NCBI RefSeq assembly: GCF_036898095.1
Contig: NC_090726.1
Span: 36,543,513 to 36,607,512 of the forward strand
DNA from: Palaemon carinicauda
Lineage: Eukaryota; Arthropoda; Malacostraca; Decapoda; Palaemonidae
Length of the DNA: 64,000 bases
Direction: 5' to 3'
Shown: one piece after another, positions 11,976 to 21,769 of the stretch
Layout of the letters: every line of letters starts with the position of its first letter
How positions within the stretch are numbered: position 1 is the first letter of the stretch
Notes under the pieces: model-generated
Told to the model about the DNA's origin: nothing
The model's database searches: none
What the model saw: the letters and a program-made list of their open reading frames with translations, nothing else
Translations under genes and position numbers: made by a program

Positions 11976-12063
11976 CAGTGAGGCAAAGAGAGCAGCTGGC
12001 CTGAGGTGGGGTCAGGGATTAGGTCGTTCATATGAAGAGAATAAGAAGAAGTTTTGGAAAGAA

Positions 12064-13790
12064 GTGAAGAGAGTAAGGAAGGCTGGTTCAAGAATTGAAG
12101 AGACAGTGAGAGATGTAAATGGAACTTTGTTAAAAGGAGAGGAGGCAAGGAAAAGGTGGGCGGAATATTTTGAAAGTTTACTGAATGTTGAGGATCATAG
12201 GGAGGCAGATATAATTGCTGTTGCAGGTGTTGAGGTGCCAGTGATGGGAGATGAGAATGAATGAGAGATTACAAGAGAGGAAGTGAGGAGAGCACTAGAT
12301 GAAACGAGGGTAGAAAAAGCATCTGGTATGGATGGTGTGAGAGCTGAGATGTTGAAGGAAGGGGGTGTGACTGTACTTGAATGGTTGGTCATATTGTTTA
12401 AAATGCATTTTGTGTTGTCAATGGTACCAGTAGATTGAGTTTGTGCATGTATTGTACCACTGTATAAGGGTAAGGGAGATGTGCATGAGTGTTGTAATTC
12501 AAGGGGTATTAGTTTGTTGAGTGTAGTTGGAAAAGTGTATGGTAGAGTACTGATTAATAGGATTAATGATAAAACAGAGAATGCAATATTAGAAGTACAG
12601 GGTGGTTTTAGTAGGGGTAGGGGTTGTATGAATCAGATTTTTACAATTAGGCAGATATACGAGAAATATTTAGCAAAAGGTAAGGTGGTGTATGTTGCGT
12701 TTATGGATCTGGAGAAAGCATAAGATAGAGTTGATAGGGAAGCTATGTGGAATGTGATGAGCTTATAAGGAGATGGTGGAAGGTTGTTGCAAGCAGTGAA
12801 AAGTTTCTACAAAGTTAGTAAAGCATGTGAAAGGATAGGAAATGAAGTGAGCGATTGGTTTCCAGTGGGGGTGGGGCTGAGACAGGGATGTGTGATGTCG
12901 CTGTGGTTGTTTAACTTGTATGTTGATGGAGTGGTGAGAGAGGTGAATGCTCGAGTGCTTGAACGAGGATTGAAACTGTTAGACGAGAAAGACCATGAAT
13001 GGGAGGTAAATCAGTTGTTGTTTGCGGATGATACTGTACTGGTTGCAGACGCGGAAGAGAAGCTTGGACGATTAGTCACAGAATTTGGAAGGGTGTGTGA
13101 GAGAAGGAAGTTGAGAGTTAATGTGGGTACGAGTAAGGCTATGAGTTGTACGAGAAGGGAAGGTGGTGCAAGGCTGAATGTCATGTTGAATGGAGAGTTA
13201 CTTGAGGAGGTGGATCAGTTTAAGTAGTTGGGGTCTGTTGTTGTAGCAAATGGTGGATTGGAAGCAGATGTAGGTCAGAGAGTGAATGAAAGATGCAAAG
13301 TGTTGGGGGCAGTTAAGGGAGTGGTAAAAAATAGAGGGTTGGGCATGAATGTAAAGAGAGGTCTGTATGAGAAAGTGTTTGTACCAACTGTGATGTATGG
13401 ATCAGAGTTATGGGGGAATGAAAGTGACGGAGAGACAGATATTGAATGAGTTTGAGATAAAGTGTCTGAGGAGTATGGCTGGTGTATCTCGAGTAGATAG
13501 GGTTAGGAACGAAGTAGTGAGGGTAAGAACGGGTGTAGGAAATGAGTTAGCAGCTATAGTGGATATGAATGTGTTGAGGTTGTTTGGCCATGATGAGAGA
13601 ATGGAAAATGGCTGTCTGCTAAACCGCTAAAGAAGGTGATGAATGCAAGAGCTGATGGGAGAAGTACAAGAGGAAGGTCAAGGTTTGAGTGAAGAAAGCT
13701 CTGAGTGATAGGAGGATAGATGTGAGAGAGGCAAGAGAGCGTGCTAGAAATAGGAATGAATGGCGAGCGATTGTGACACAGTTCCGGTAG
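12064..13790 (+). pseudogene. Reverse transcriptase of the RTE-like LINE
   Basis: Reading along the plus strand gives RGISLLSVVGKVYGRVL (fingers), VAFMDLEKA followed by a stop where the conserved Tyr of 'EKAYDRVDR' should be (TAA at 12721-12723), VGLRQGCVMSLWLFNLY, LLFADDTVLVAD (catalytic FADD at about 13020), and C-terminal blocks YGSELWG and LRSMAGVSR. Further stops occur at 12262-12264, 12436-12438, 12766-12768 and 13225-13227. The core motifs are intact, so it is recognisable but dead. Confidence 0.75.
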
Positions 13791-14109
13791 GCCCTGCTGC
13801 TTCTTCCGGTGCCTTGGATGACCGCGGAGGTAGCAGCAGTAGGGGATTCAGCCTTATGAAGCTTCATCTGTGGTTGATAACGGGGGAGGGTGGGCTGTGA
13901 CACCCTAGCAGTAACAGCGGAACTTGGTTGAGTCCCTTGTCAGGCTGGGAGGAACGTAGAGAGAAAAGGTTCCCTTTTTTGTTTCAGTTGTTTGATGTCG
14001 GCTACCCCCAAAAATTAGGGGAAGTGCCTTGGTATGTACTAATGCATGTTTCTGTAGAGGTAGACTAAACGTTATAAGTTTGTGTACTGGGGAGATAGTA
14101 CATTTTTCT

Positions 14110-14697
14110 TCAACTTTTTATATCAGATACAATATTATTCATGTCATCACTTAAAACTAAGTCCAACATATGCCCAGTTGAAGTAGTTGTACAGTCGACA
14201 TTATTCACAGGATTTGATGCGTAATCCATCCAAAAATTGAAGTCTCCACAGATAACTAATTCATTTTCCTCCATGATAATCATCTCAATGAGAGCACGGA
14301 ATTCTTCAAATGAGATACTAGTGTTCGTTCTAGGAGGTTTGTAGATTGTTACAAAGGATATTTTCCTGTTTTTTTTTTTTTTTTTTTGCGTGAAGTTTAT
14401 TTCTATATATTCAAAGCTTGTTACACCAGTTCTTTTCAACATTTTGAGACTTGAGTCACTTTTATGGATAAAGAGTCCAACACCCCCACCAGACCTACCT
14501 CTCGGTATGTGAAAGAAGGTGTGTGTGGGAAGAGTCATTTCAGTGATCTTTGCCTCGTCCGAGTTATTTAACCAAGTTTCAGATAATGCTAGCATATCTA
14601 AATATTTCTCGTTTATCAGTTCTCGAATTTGAATAGTCTTGTTACCTACAGATTGTATATTTACATAGCCACAGTTTATAACATCCTTAGTAACCAT
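14110..14697 (-). pseudogene. Endonuclease of the CR1-like LINE
   Basis: A 195-codon open frame reads as an apurinic-type endonuclease. It has GYVNIQSVGNK (N-terminal Asn), LALSETWL (catalytic Glu), GGGVGLFI and VICGDFNFWMD (metal-binding Asp/Asn). The terminal SDH box is lost where the RTE-like LINE inserted to the left. A run of about 17 T on the plus strand near 14371-14387 encodes a Lys-rich stretch and is a likely slippage site. Confidence 0.7.
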
Positions 14698-14796
14698 GAT
14701 CCATATTTTCTGCTAGTCTTTTAAATTCCAAGTCACAAGCTTTGCAGTCTCTAGAATTTACTATGTGGTCACTTGGATTGTTTAACTCTGAGCAGT

Positions 14797-15206
14797 TTAT
14801 ACACTTTGACACTTGCGAAGTACACTCCTTGGTGGAGTGTTTACCTGAACATTTGCGGTGGAGTGTTTACCTGAACATTTGCCGCAGACTCTATCTTCAT
14901 TCTTAGACTTGCAATCTTTTTCAAAATGTCCATACCTCTGACAGTGGAAGCAGGTGATCACGTGGTACCTATCACGTATGATATGAGACCCCATCATAAC
15001 GAAACTTTGTCCCCATTATCATGAATAGCCTTCTGAACTTCAGGATCCCATTTCAGCGTATAGTGGGTGGTCTCCCCCCCCCGGGCATTTTTCTTCAGGA
15101 CTACACTTATCTTCTCTTCTATATTTTGGATTTGGTTCAGGCAGCGATTTCTTTGAATCAAAGCATTTACTAAATCATCTTCATCATTGTAGACATTGCA
15201 TATCAT
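14797..15206 (-). pseudogene. ORF1 C-terminal part with zinc knuckle, CR1-like LINE
   Basis: 15206-14994 encodes a small alpha/beta segment (ICNVYNDEDDLVNALIQRN) resembling the RRM-like part of LINE ORF1 proteins. 14997-14797 carries a CCHC zinc knuckle, CFHCQRYGHFEKDC, and a second CGKC start. A 26-bp tandem duplication at 14831-14882 shifts the frame just after the knuckle. The ORF1 protein would bind element RNA. Confidence 0.6.
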
Positions 15207-15480
15207 TATTTTATGGTTTTAGTTTTCCAATTTTTCTCTTTTCAGTGTCAGCCACCAATGTCTGAGTTTTGTTTGCCGCCTCTTCTCTGATCGTTTTGTT
15301 TGCAAAGTTTACAACAACATTTCCATTCGTAATTGACCTCGTGTTAAGTATAGGATTGTCTTTAAGTGCTTGTTCAACCTCGTTTTCTTTCAGTAATTTT
15401 AGTTGTGTTATTAGTTGACTTAATTATCAACAGATTTTTTTCCCTTAACTTTGTCAGCAAATGTCGAATTCTCCGGTCTA
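15207..15480 (-). pseudogene. Broken middle part of CR1-like ORF1
   Basis: The minus strand here continues ORF1 but contains several in-frame stops. No motif is safe. It links the PHD-like and RRM/zinc-knuckle parts. Confidence 0.4.
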
Positions 15481-15873
15481 TCAATGTTTGAAGTGTTGAT
15501 TTAATTGATTCCATATCCATGGCATGAATGTCAACTTTCTCAGTGAGGTCGGTAGTCTAGGTAGAATTCGCTGCGTGTGTGCTAAGGTCTGTAAGTTTGT
15601 TTTCCATCTATTTTCTGCGTCTTGTTCGTTCAGGGCCAATCCTCTCACATTCACATCTTCCTTTAATTTTGATATTAATAAATTTGCTTGTCTGGCTTCA
15701 CATACACAGTGTGGGCAAAACCAATCTAGGTTATTCCGTTCATTAATAGCGATGCCTGTCACTATATGCCCACATTTCTTATGGTAGAGTCTATTATATT
15801 CACATCCAATCCATTTTTTCTGGTCTCCATCCGTGGTTTCACATACGAGGCAGAAATAGTTAGGAACAAACAT
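15481..15873 (-). pseudogene. ORF1 N-terminal PHD-like finger, CR1-like LINE
   Basis: A 130-codon open frame begins with CLVC, then IGC, YHKKC and WFCPHC. This is the C4HC3 spacing of a PHD-like zinc finger, followed by helical sequence. PHD fingers are known in ORF1 of some CR1-group LINEs. The frame closes before the zinc-knuckle part and several stops lie between 15480 and 15207. Confidence 0.6.
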
Positions 15874-16040
15874 AGCGTACTGTTTCTTATCACTTAGGTT
15901 TCTCCATAAGATTAACTAATATCTTTTCAATGATATTCTAAGCGAGAAACAGAAAGCTAAAAACACGACTCAGGGCGAGTGTTTAACGGAGCTCCTCGCA
16001 ACACATCCACACTCTACCACAGTCCAAACCATACGACAGT

Positions 16041-16560
16041 GCCACAGATTAATATCAAATTAACACGAGAGTCAGCAGCTTTAGGGCAGACAGGAAAACA
16101 ATATTCGAAACAGGGTAGAATGAAAGAATTAAAAAATTTCTTCAGAATAAATTCATCAACGAAAATCTTGAAAGACTTGCTCAATGAGCCATTTTTGTGT
16201 GCAATTGAAGAAGAAAAGGGCTGAATGTGTTTCTCAAAAGTAAATTTATAATATAGAATCAAGCTTAAAATTCTAAAGGAATTCTATATAGTTGAAAAAC
16301 TTCAATGCAAAGACCTGGATATTGAGGAGCCACTGTCCTGAACCTACTTACAATCATTCTTTGAGTTTTGTTAGGGTTTAATTTCATAACCCTAAATTTG
16401 CACCAAGCACTAATTTTAACTAGATCTTCATTAGGGGATTCAGGAGATGGAATTGATGCAAATAGAGTACTGTAGCATCATCTGCATATACAACAAGCTT
16501 GTGTTCTAGGCCAAACCACAGCATCATGTGTAGGTAGGGCGTATCTTTCAGTCTGCCTTG
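16041..16560 (-). mobile_element. Jockey-like LINE RT fragment
   Basis: Minus-strand reading gives decayed blocks of the reverse transcriptase seen at 34165-35355: YADDATLF (here interrupted), KLNPNKTQ and KFTFEKHI, then SFILPCFEYC. Both ends are missing. It recurs at 56931-57430 within the duplication. Confidence 0.65.
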
Positions 16561-16820
16561 TAGGCTACATATATTGGGTGTGGTCATCACTTACATGGGA
16601 GAGGTAGTATTGCCAATATATTGCATATGATATCTGCTGGACCCTACATATTCAATATTCACATCACTGAAGCCCCAGTAATTAAGTCATGTTTAAACCC
16701 TAGTGACAAACTATTAACCACAATGGATTATATGCTCTGACAACTACAACCAGTCATAAAAGTGCATATACATTAAAAGGTTTTAACTTTGCAAGTTGGT
16801 TACCTTTGCTTTTTTGGGAG

Positions 16821-17096
16821 ACACCCTTTCATCAGTCACCAAACTAGTTTCATATATGACATTTATGCGTTAGAGAATCTTTTAACAAAACAACCCTTCC
16901 ATCAGTCACCAAACTAGTTTCATATCAGACATTTGTGTGTAAGAGAATATTTGAACAAAACAACCCTTACATCAGTCACCAAACTAGTTTCATATCAGAC
17001 ATTTGTGGGTAAGAGAATATTCGAACAAAACAACCCTTACATCAGTCACCAAACTAGTTTCATAACAGACATTTGTGGAGAAGAGAATCTTCTAAA
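16821..17096. repeat. 70-bp minisatellite, 4 units
   Basis: Units are anchored by 'atcagtcaccaaactagttt' at 16831, 16901, 16971 and 17041, exactly 70 bases apart. Each contains 'aacaaaacaaccctt'. The duplicated locus at 57701 carries eight units. Confidence 0.95.
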
Positions 17097-17232
17097 AGCA
17101 TACAATGCATAAGGTTTACATTACACACTCATAAATTATAATGTAAAATGCTAAAATACTGGATTTGTATTAAAAGTTACGTTAGATGTTCATGCCATTA
17201 TGAAAATCAATAAAAACAACAAAGATTCTTAC

Positions 17233-17394
17233 AGTGACGCTAGAAGCCTCCTCTTTACTTTTTGTGAACTTCTCTAGAATGGTTAGTTTATCATCTAAAT
17301 GAATTGAAGTCAATAGTAAATCTCCTTTGCGGTGGGATTCAGTAACGTTCAATGTCTCCAGGACGTTCAACATCTCCTCCAGTGACTTCAGCCC
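17233..17394 (-). CDS. Internal exon of the host RING gene (proposed exon 2)
   Basis: This is a 162-base exon of 54 codons, phase 0 at both ends. On the minus strand it has acceptor AG at 17396-17395 (after 'ttttccataaaac') and donor GTAAGA starting at 17232. The peptide is charged and helical (LEEMLNVLETLNV, LTILEKFTKSKEEA), fitting a continuation of the coiled coil encoded by the RING exon at 39617-40303, which also ends in phase 0. The exon is unchanged in the duplicate at 58393-58554, while flanking introns differ at several bases. Assignment to the RING gene is inference from strand, order, phase and helical character. Confidence 0.6.
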
Positions 17395-18144
17395 CTGTTT
17401 TATGGAAAAGATTCTGCTTTCTTATTCAGATTTCACACGTAAAACTACTGTGTGTAGATTTTTAAATGATAAATATATTATTAGATAGAACACTACATTA
17501 TCAACAGTCAATTTGTCCAACAGATTATCTCTACAGATCAACTCATTAATGTTATTTGAAATATAAGTAATATATTTACAGTTGGATAATATATTGGAAG
17601 CATAATTCAACAAAACTGCTAGAATTCTTAAATAAATGTTTAAAAATAATTTTTGTAAGGTTTGTCCGATTTGAGGAAATGACAAATTCTTACAATGGCA
17701 AACCCGTTCACACCTGTATTTTACATGTTAATGTTGTTCTGATTACCCAGAGAATATATGTGAAATGATTTCTTCCACCTACTCGATGAATAATGTGAAC
17801 TTTTTGAGGTTTACAGTGAATCATGTCTTTAAGGTCAAAGAGTTTTCATGATAGTAGAGGTAGGTCAATACTTTGAAGTAGTTTCGTCATAAGGAAAGCA
17901 TGGCAGATATGTTGGTTAAAATGAAAAAATGACGCATTTGGAAAATTTAAGAATGTTTAGTGTTCCTTAATTACTTCTTATTTAATAGAAATTTTAAGCA
18001 TCTTTATTCATTGTAGATATCTTTTAATTCAATGGAATTTTATAGAATGTTTATTTTTTTCATTGATGACTTTCATGAACCTGGGTACTGTACTCTAAAA
18101 CTACCTCCATATTAACCTGGCTACACAAGAAGATGGATATAAAC
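17395..18144. other. Intronic sequence without recognised features
   Basis: A+T-rich DNA between exon 2 and DIRS copy A. Short open frames show no motifs. It is repeated at 58555-59304. Confidence 0.45.
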
Positions 18145-18255
18145 ATGACAAATTCGTAGATAATTTATATTTTTCCTAACGATACAAACCTTTGCTATTT
18201 ATTTAGGGGTATTACTTTTTGAGAAACTGAAATGACGAGCCATTAAAATTTAGTT

Positions 18256-19990
18256 CCCTCAACCTTCTGCTACTTGTCCAATAAGGAGCTTGAGGTATAC
18301 AACCAGCTGTTGTGCAGCCACCACAGGACCGATAGAGATCGTATCGAGTTCCTGTGGGTCACGCCTTGCCGGAGAAAGGTTATGAAAGTCACCTGGAGCA
18401 TTGACACCCTTACTTGTAAAACCTGTGTCACAGAGTAATCTACCTTAAGGGCATAGCTATGCCCCTGACATCGTGAGTCAACATGTTGGAGAAGGATCTG
18501 AATTCAGGGCGTAATTGATGACTCTGTGAATCCAGCAGAGATGAAGTTTTGGTGATCTTCCTTCTGTCTCTCCCAGTGCTGATGACAAGAGAAGGGACCC
18601 GGGTGGGCTGTTGGCGTTCTCTTAAGGTAGAACCTCATAGCTTACCCCCAAGTACAGTTGCCTTTCCCTATTCTCATTAATGGGCGATGTTGAAAGAGAG
18701 ACCATGAAGTTCCTTGATTCGTATGGCTGCTGTCAGTGTGTAGGAACACTGTCTTCTAAACCAGATGAAAATTTGTTGCCGGGTGAATTGGAACATAAGG
18801 AAGTCTCCTTAGAGACTGGAGAACTTGACCCATGTTCTGAGAGGAAGGTCTCAATCCCGACTGGGAAAAGGCAAGTTGTAAGTCCGTATGAGTTAGGAAA
18901 GATCTAGCAATGAGGGGATGTCCCTTCCTTTCAGTTTGAAGGCAAGGCTCAAGGTTGAGTTATCGTCTTTACCTGTTGAAACTGAAAAGGGGGGGGGGGG
19001 CTTTTCCTCTTGCATACACTCAAGGATTCCGCTATTGCTGGAATAGAGGTATCGACTGAAGAGATACGCTTTCCCATGACAACAACCACAGAAGACGATA
19101 TACTGCCTGGTAGACTGATGCTGACGAATTCCTCAGATATCTAGACAACCTTTTCGCAACTTATTGCGAAAAGCCTCTGTGAGAGAGGAGGTACTGGGTA
19201 GTCTCCAGGCGTACAATCGTAGCAAAGCTATAGCTTGTGGTAGATGTCGAAGTGTGGTTGTCTGTGATGTGGAGAGGGTTCTCTTGGAGGCTCTATCACG
19301 AGCTGCAGAAGGTTTGGAAACTGTTCTGCGTAATGCCATAGCGGAGCTATGAGAGCCCTTGGGAGGGTGACCGATGTTCTAGCCTTCTTGAGTACCATTC
19401 TCCAGACAAAACAGGGACGAGACGTAAACGTCATTGTTGTACCCACAGTTGTTGGCATGCTTCTTGCCAGAGAGCCTTGTGGTCTAGGACTGGGGAGCAG
19501 TGGAAGCCTGAGGTTCAGGGGCGTTGCGAACAGATCCCTAGTTGGAGAACCCCGTAAAGTCGGGACTTTGTCGGCTACAAGGTGATCCAAAGACCATTCG
19601 TTACACCTTATCTGAGATGCTGTGCACCGATTGTCAGCGAGCACATTCCTCTAGTCTGGCATGAAGCGGGCTGCTAGTGGTACCGAACGGACTTTGGCCC
19701 ATCTTAGTATTTATTCTGCTAGATGGGATGAGGCTGCGAGCAAGTTCCTTCTTGCTTGTCGAAGTGAGCCTCTATGTGGTGTGGGGTGTTTTCGCTCATC
19801 ACGTCACTGAGTGGCCTGTTAGGAACTGATCAGGCTGTTGAAGGACCGGAAAGTTGGCCTTCATCTCTTTAAGAGATTTAAGTGAAGGTACTTTCGGACT
19901 CTGTCCAAAGGGCTGAGGTCGTGTGGTGCAGCACTATGGTCCCTACTACCTTCTTTTGATGTTTCTAAGCACAGCATCAAGTCCAAGGGG
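18256..19990 (-). pseudogene. RNase H / tyrosine recombinase remnant, DIRS copy A
   Basis: Blocks recognisable by alignment to copies B and E are DLFATPLNLRLPLL (end of the RNase H region, about 19560) and HYAEQFPNLLQL, with recombinase N-terminal arm sequences to the left. Near 18380 the recombinase C-terminal box reads with Phe where the catalytic Tyr is expected. A 92-base stretch present in copy C (59817-59908) is deleted at 18658, and a G run near 18990 adds a further shift. Confidence 0.6.
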
Positions 19991-19999
19991 TGGGGAAGA

Positions 20000-20780
20000 A
20001 TGAGAAGGTTATACCACTCTGTAGATTCTCGACTGACACCCATCCCTTGAGGTTCTTCCAAATTTCTGGTCCCTTGGGGGTCAGAATGTCTGGGGGATCA
20101 AAGGCCTGATTCCAATCGGACTCAAGTCCCTCTGGGCTGGGAGTTCTTCTCATTTTGAGAAAGGGTCTTGTGACTTTTCTACGTCAGTCTTTGATGAGAA
20201 GGTTTTGTGGAGATTGGTGTCTAGAATTATTCCCAGATACACCAGTCTTCTGAGAGGGAAGTAGGGAAGACTTCCACAGGTTTACCTAGATCACCAGATC
20301 TTGGTAAAAAGACTTCAGCAGTTCCGGTGCTAATGCAAAGTTGCCACCGAATCTACTAAGGTCAGTTAGTCGTCCAGAAACGGAGGAGACAGAAGCTGAG
20401 CCAGTGTGACCAGGATGGGTGCAGTGGAAAGACCGAAGCACAGTGCTCTGAACTGGTGTTTCTTGTTTGTCTAGACTGAATCCTCAATCCTTCCAAGAAG
20501 ATGGATGGTTTGGGCCTGGAAGTATGCGACCTTTAGGTCCAGCGTGTAAATGAAGACCTGTGGTCTTAGCCCTTGTCCGAACTCCAACATGGTGTGGACA
20601 TCGACCTAAAGGGACAGCTCCTTGCGGATCCTTTTGCATGGGAGATTGTTGACGCTGGGGTCTTGACTCGTGGCTAAAAGGATGGGACGCGATACCCTGT
20701 GTAAGGATTCTTCCCTGGGAGAGAACTCCTTCCACAGATAGAAGTAAGGCAACGCTTAACCCTACCATGCGCCCTGATGG
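20000..20780 (-). pseudogene. Reverse transcriptase remnant, DIRS copy A
   Basis: Aligned to copy B, the minus strand retains the region of the LDLKDAYFQ and FLDDWL boxes. The latter (near 20375) lost one base, so it reads as RFWTTN. The segment is well matched in copy C at 61230-62000. No open frame of useful length remains. Confidence 0.55.
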
Positions 20781-20859
20781 GATTGATGCTATTCCTTAGA
20801 GCAGCATCAGTCTGGCGAATGTTAATCAATGGTTAACGGCTGGGTATCGTGGTTATTGT

Positions 20860-21520
20860 GCAGTTGGAGAGTGCTCGCAAGTAGTCACCTGTCGACAAGC
20901 TGCTGATGAGGGTTGTCAATCATTTGCCGATCACTTTAGTAGATTGGTGTGATGGCGAACGGCCAGTAGCAAGAAGTGTGTTGTATGCCTTCTGATCTAG
21001 GGAACCACAGGCAGAGGTTGACTAGTAAGTCCGAGTCACGAACTGCTGGCGAATTGTCGATGATCGATGAATCGGCGATCTGTGAGCCGAAGATGGTAAC
21101 TGACAGGCAGATGAAGGCTTTCTAGTCAGTCAGCCAAGGAAGGTTGGCGATTAATGAGTTGGTAATCTGCTTGGAAAGCCCTGAGAGACATCAGAATGGT
21201 TTGATGATAGTCGGTTGGTGATGGTGAGCCATTGATGATCAGTGATCGATCGCGGACCGGTGATCGGTGAGCTAAAGATCAGCAAGCTGACGTGGATGAT
21301 CGAAGAAAGATGAGCTGCCCATCGGCGATCTAGTGATCATCTAGCTGATGACTGGTTATTGACTAGCAATCAGCGATCGGCACGCTAGCAATCGGAGATC
21401 GTTAGCAATGGGAGAGACTAGAGGTCAATGATCAGAGAGAGATGAGCTAGCAATTGGCGATCTGGCGATCGGCGAGCTAGGGATCAGCAAACAGTGATCT
21501 AGCGATCAGTCGGTTGATGA
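20860..21520 (-). pseudogene. Gag Ser-Pro repeat region rich in GATC, DIRS copy A
   Basis: This low-complexity stretch has very many GATC tetramers in contexts such as 'cgatctggcgatcggcgagctag'. On the minus strand one frame reads as Ser-Pro-Ile-Ala repeats (ARSPIASSS). It lies inside the gag part of the element and recurs at 62080-62740 with a 22-base difference near 21380. Confidence 0.5.
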
Positions 21521-21769
21521 TTTCTTGTTTGCTGACGGTGGTACTGTCAAGAAAAACTCCTGAAGAGAAAGGGACCAAGAGTTCCCTGTGAGGAGTCTCG
21601 ACCGATGGTAGATGCGTTTGATTCCCCTTGGAAGATGGAATCTTCGGGATCTTGAACCCTTCTGTGTAGCCTCTTCCCTCTTTTCCCGGCACCCATGCTG
21701 TTATGCGTTTGCGGGGAGAGGAATGGGGCGATGGAGACCTGTCAAAAAGTTTTTATTCTTTTTGCCTAT

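Larger units (their letters stand above)
10905..14040 (+). mobile_element. RTE-like LINE fragment inserted in the CR1-like LINE
   Basis: This is a plus-strand, 5'-truncated non-LTR element. It starts inside the endonuclease (VVMGDLNARAG at about 10960, GMANCMSDHFLVE at about 11250) and continues through the linker and reverse transcriptase (12064-13790). It ends in a short 3' region, 'gatgtcggctaccccc', near 13998-14013 followed by 'ggtatgtac'. The endonuclease-RT spacing, absence of RNase H and 3' end style fit RTE-type LINEs; the clade is my judgement. A jockey-like fragment sits inside it at 11666-11975. Confidence 0.65.
8641..16040 (-). mobile_element. CR1/jockey-like non-LTR retrotransposon, interrupted and decayed
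   Basis: On the minus strand the order is ORF1 (PHD-like and zinc-knuckle modules, 15873-14797), endonuclease (14697-14110), then reverse transcriptase and C-terminus (10700-8740). The endonuclease and RT parts are separated by a 3.1-kb insertion of an opposite-strand RTE-like LINE (about 10905-14040). Coding sequence resumes on the far side with the motif KDHSPWF, which marks the linker between endonuclease and RT. Several stops and frame changes make all parts non-functional. Limits at both ends are approximate because no target duplication was identified. Confidence 0.7.

Noticed and set aside
10888..14040. A host nuclease/'craniofacial-like' gene
   Set aside because: The endonuclease is followed by a LINE reverse transcriptase with FADD and LINE-type ends.
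16821..17096. CRISPR-like array
   Set aside because: Units are uniform 70-base tandem repeats with no variable spacers, in eukaryotic intron DNA.
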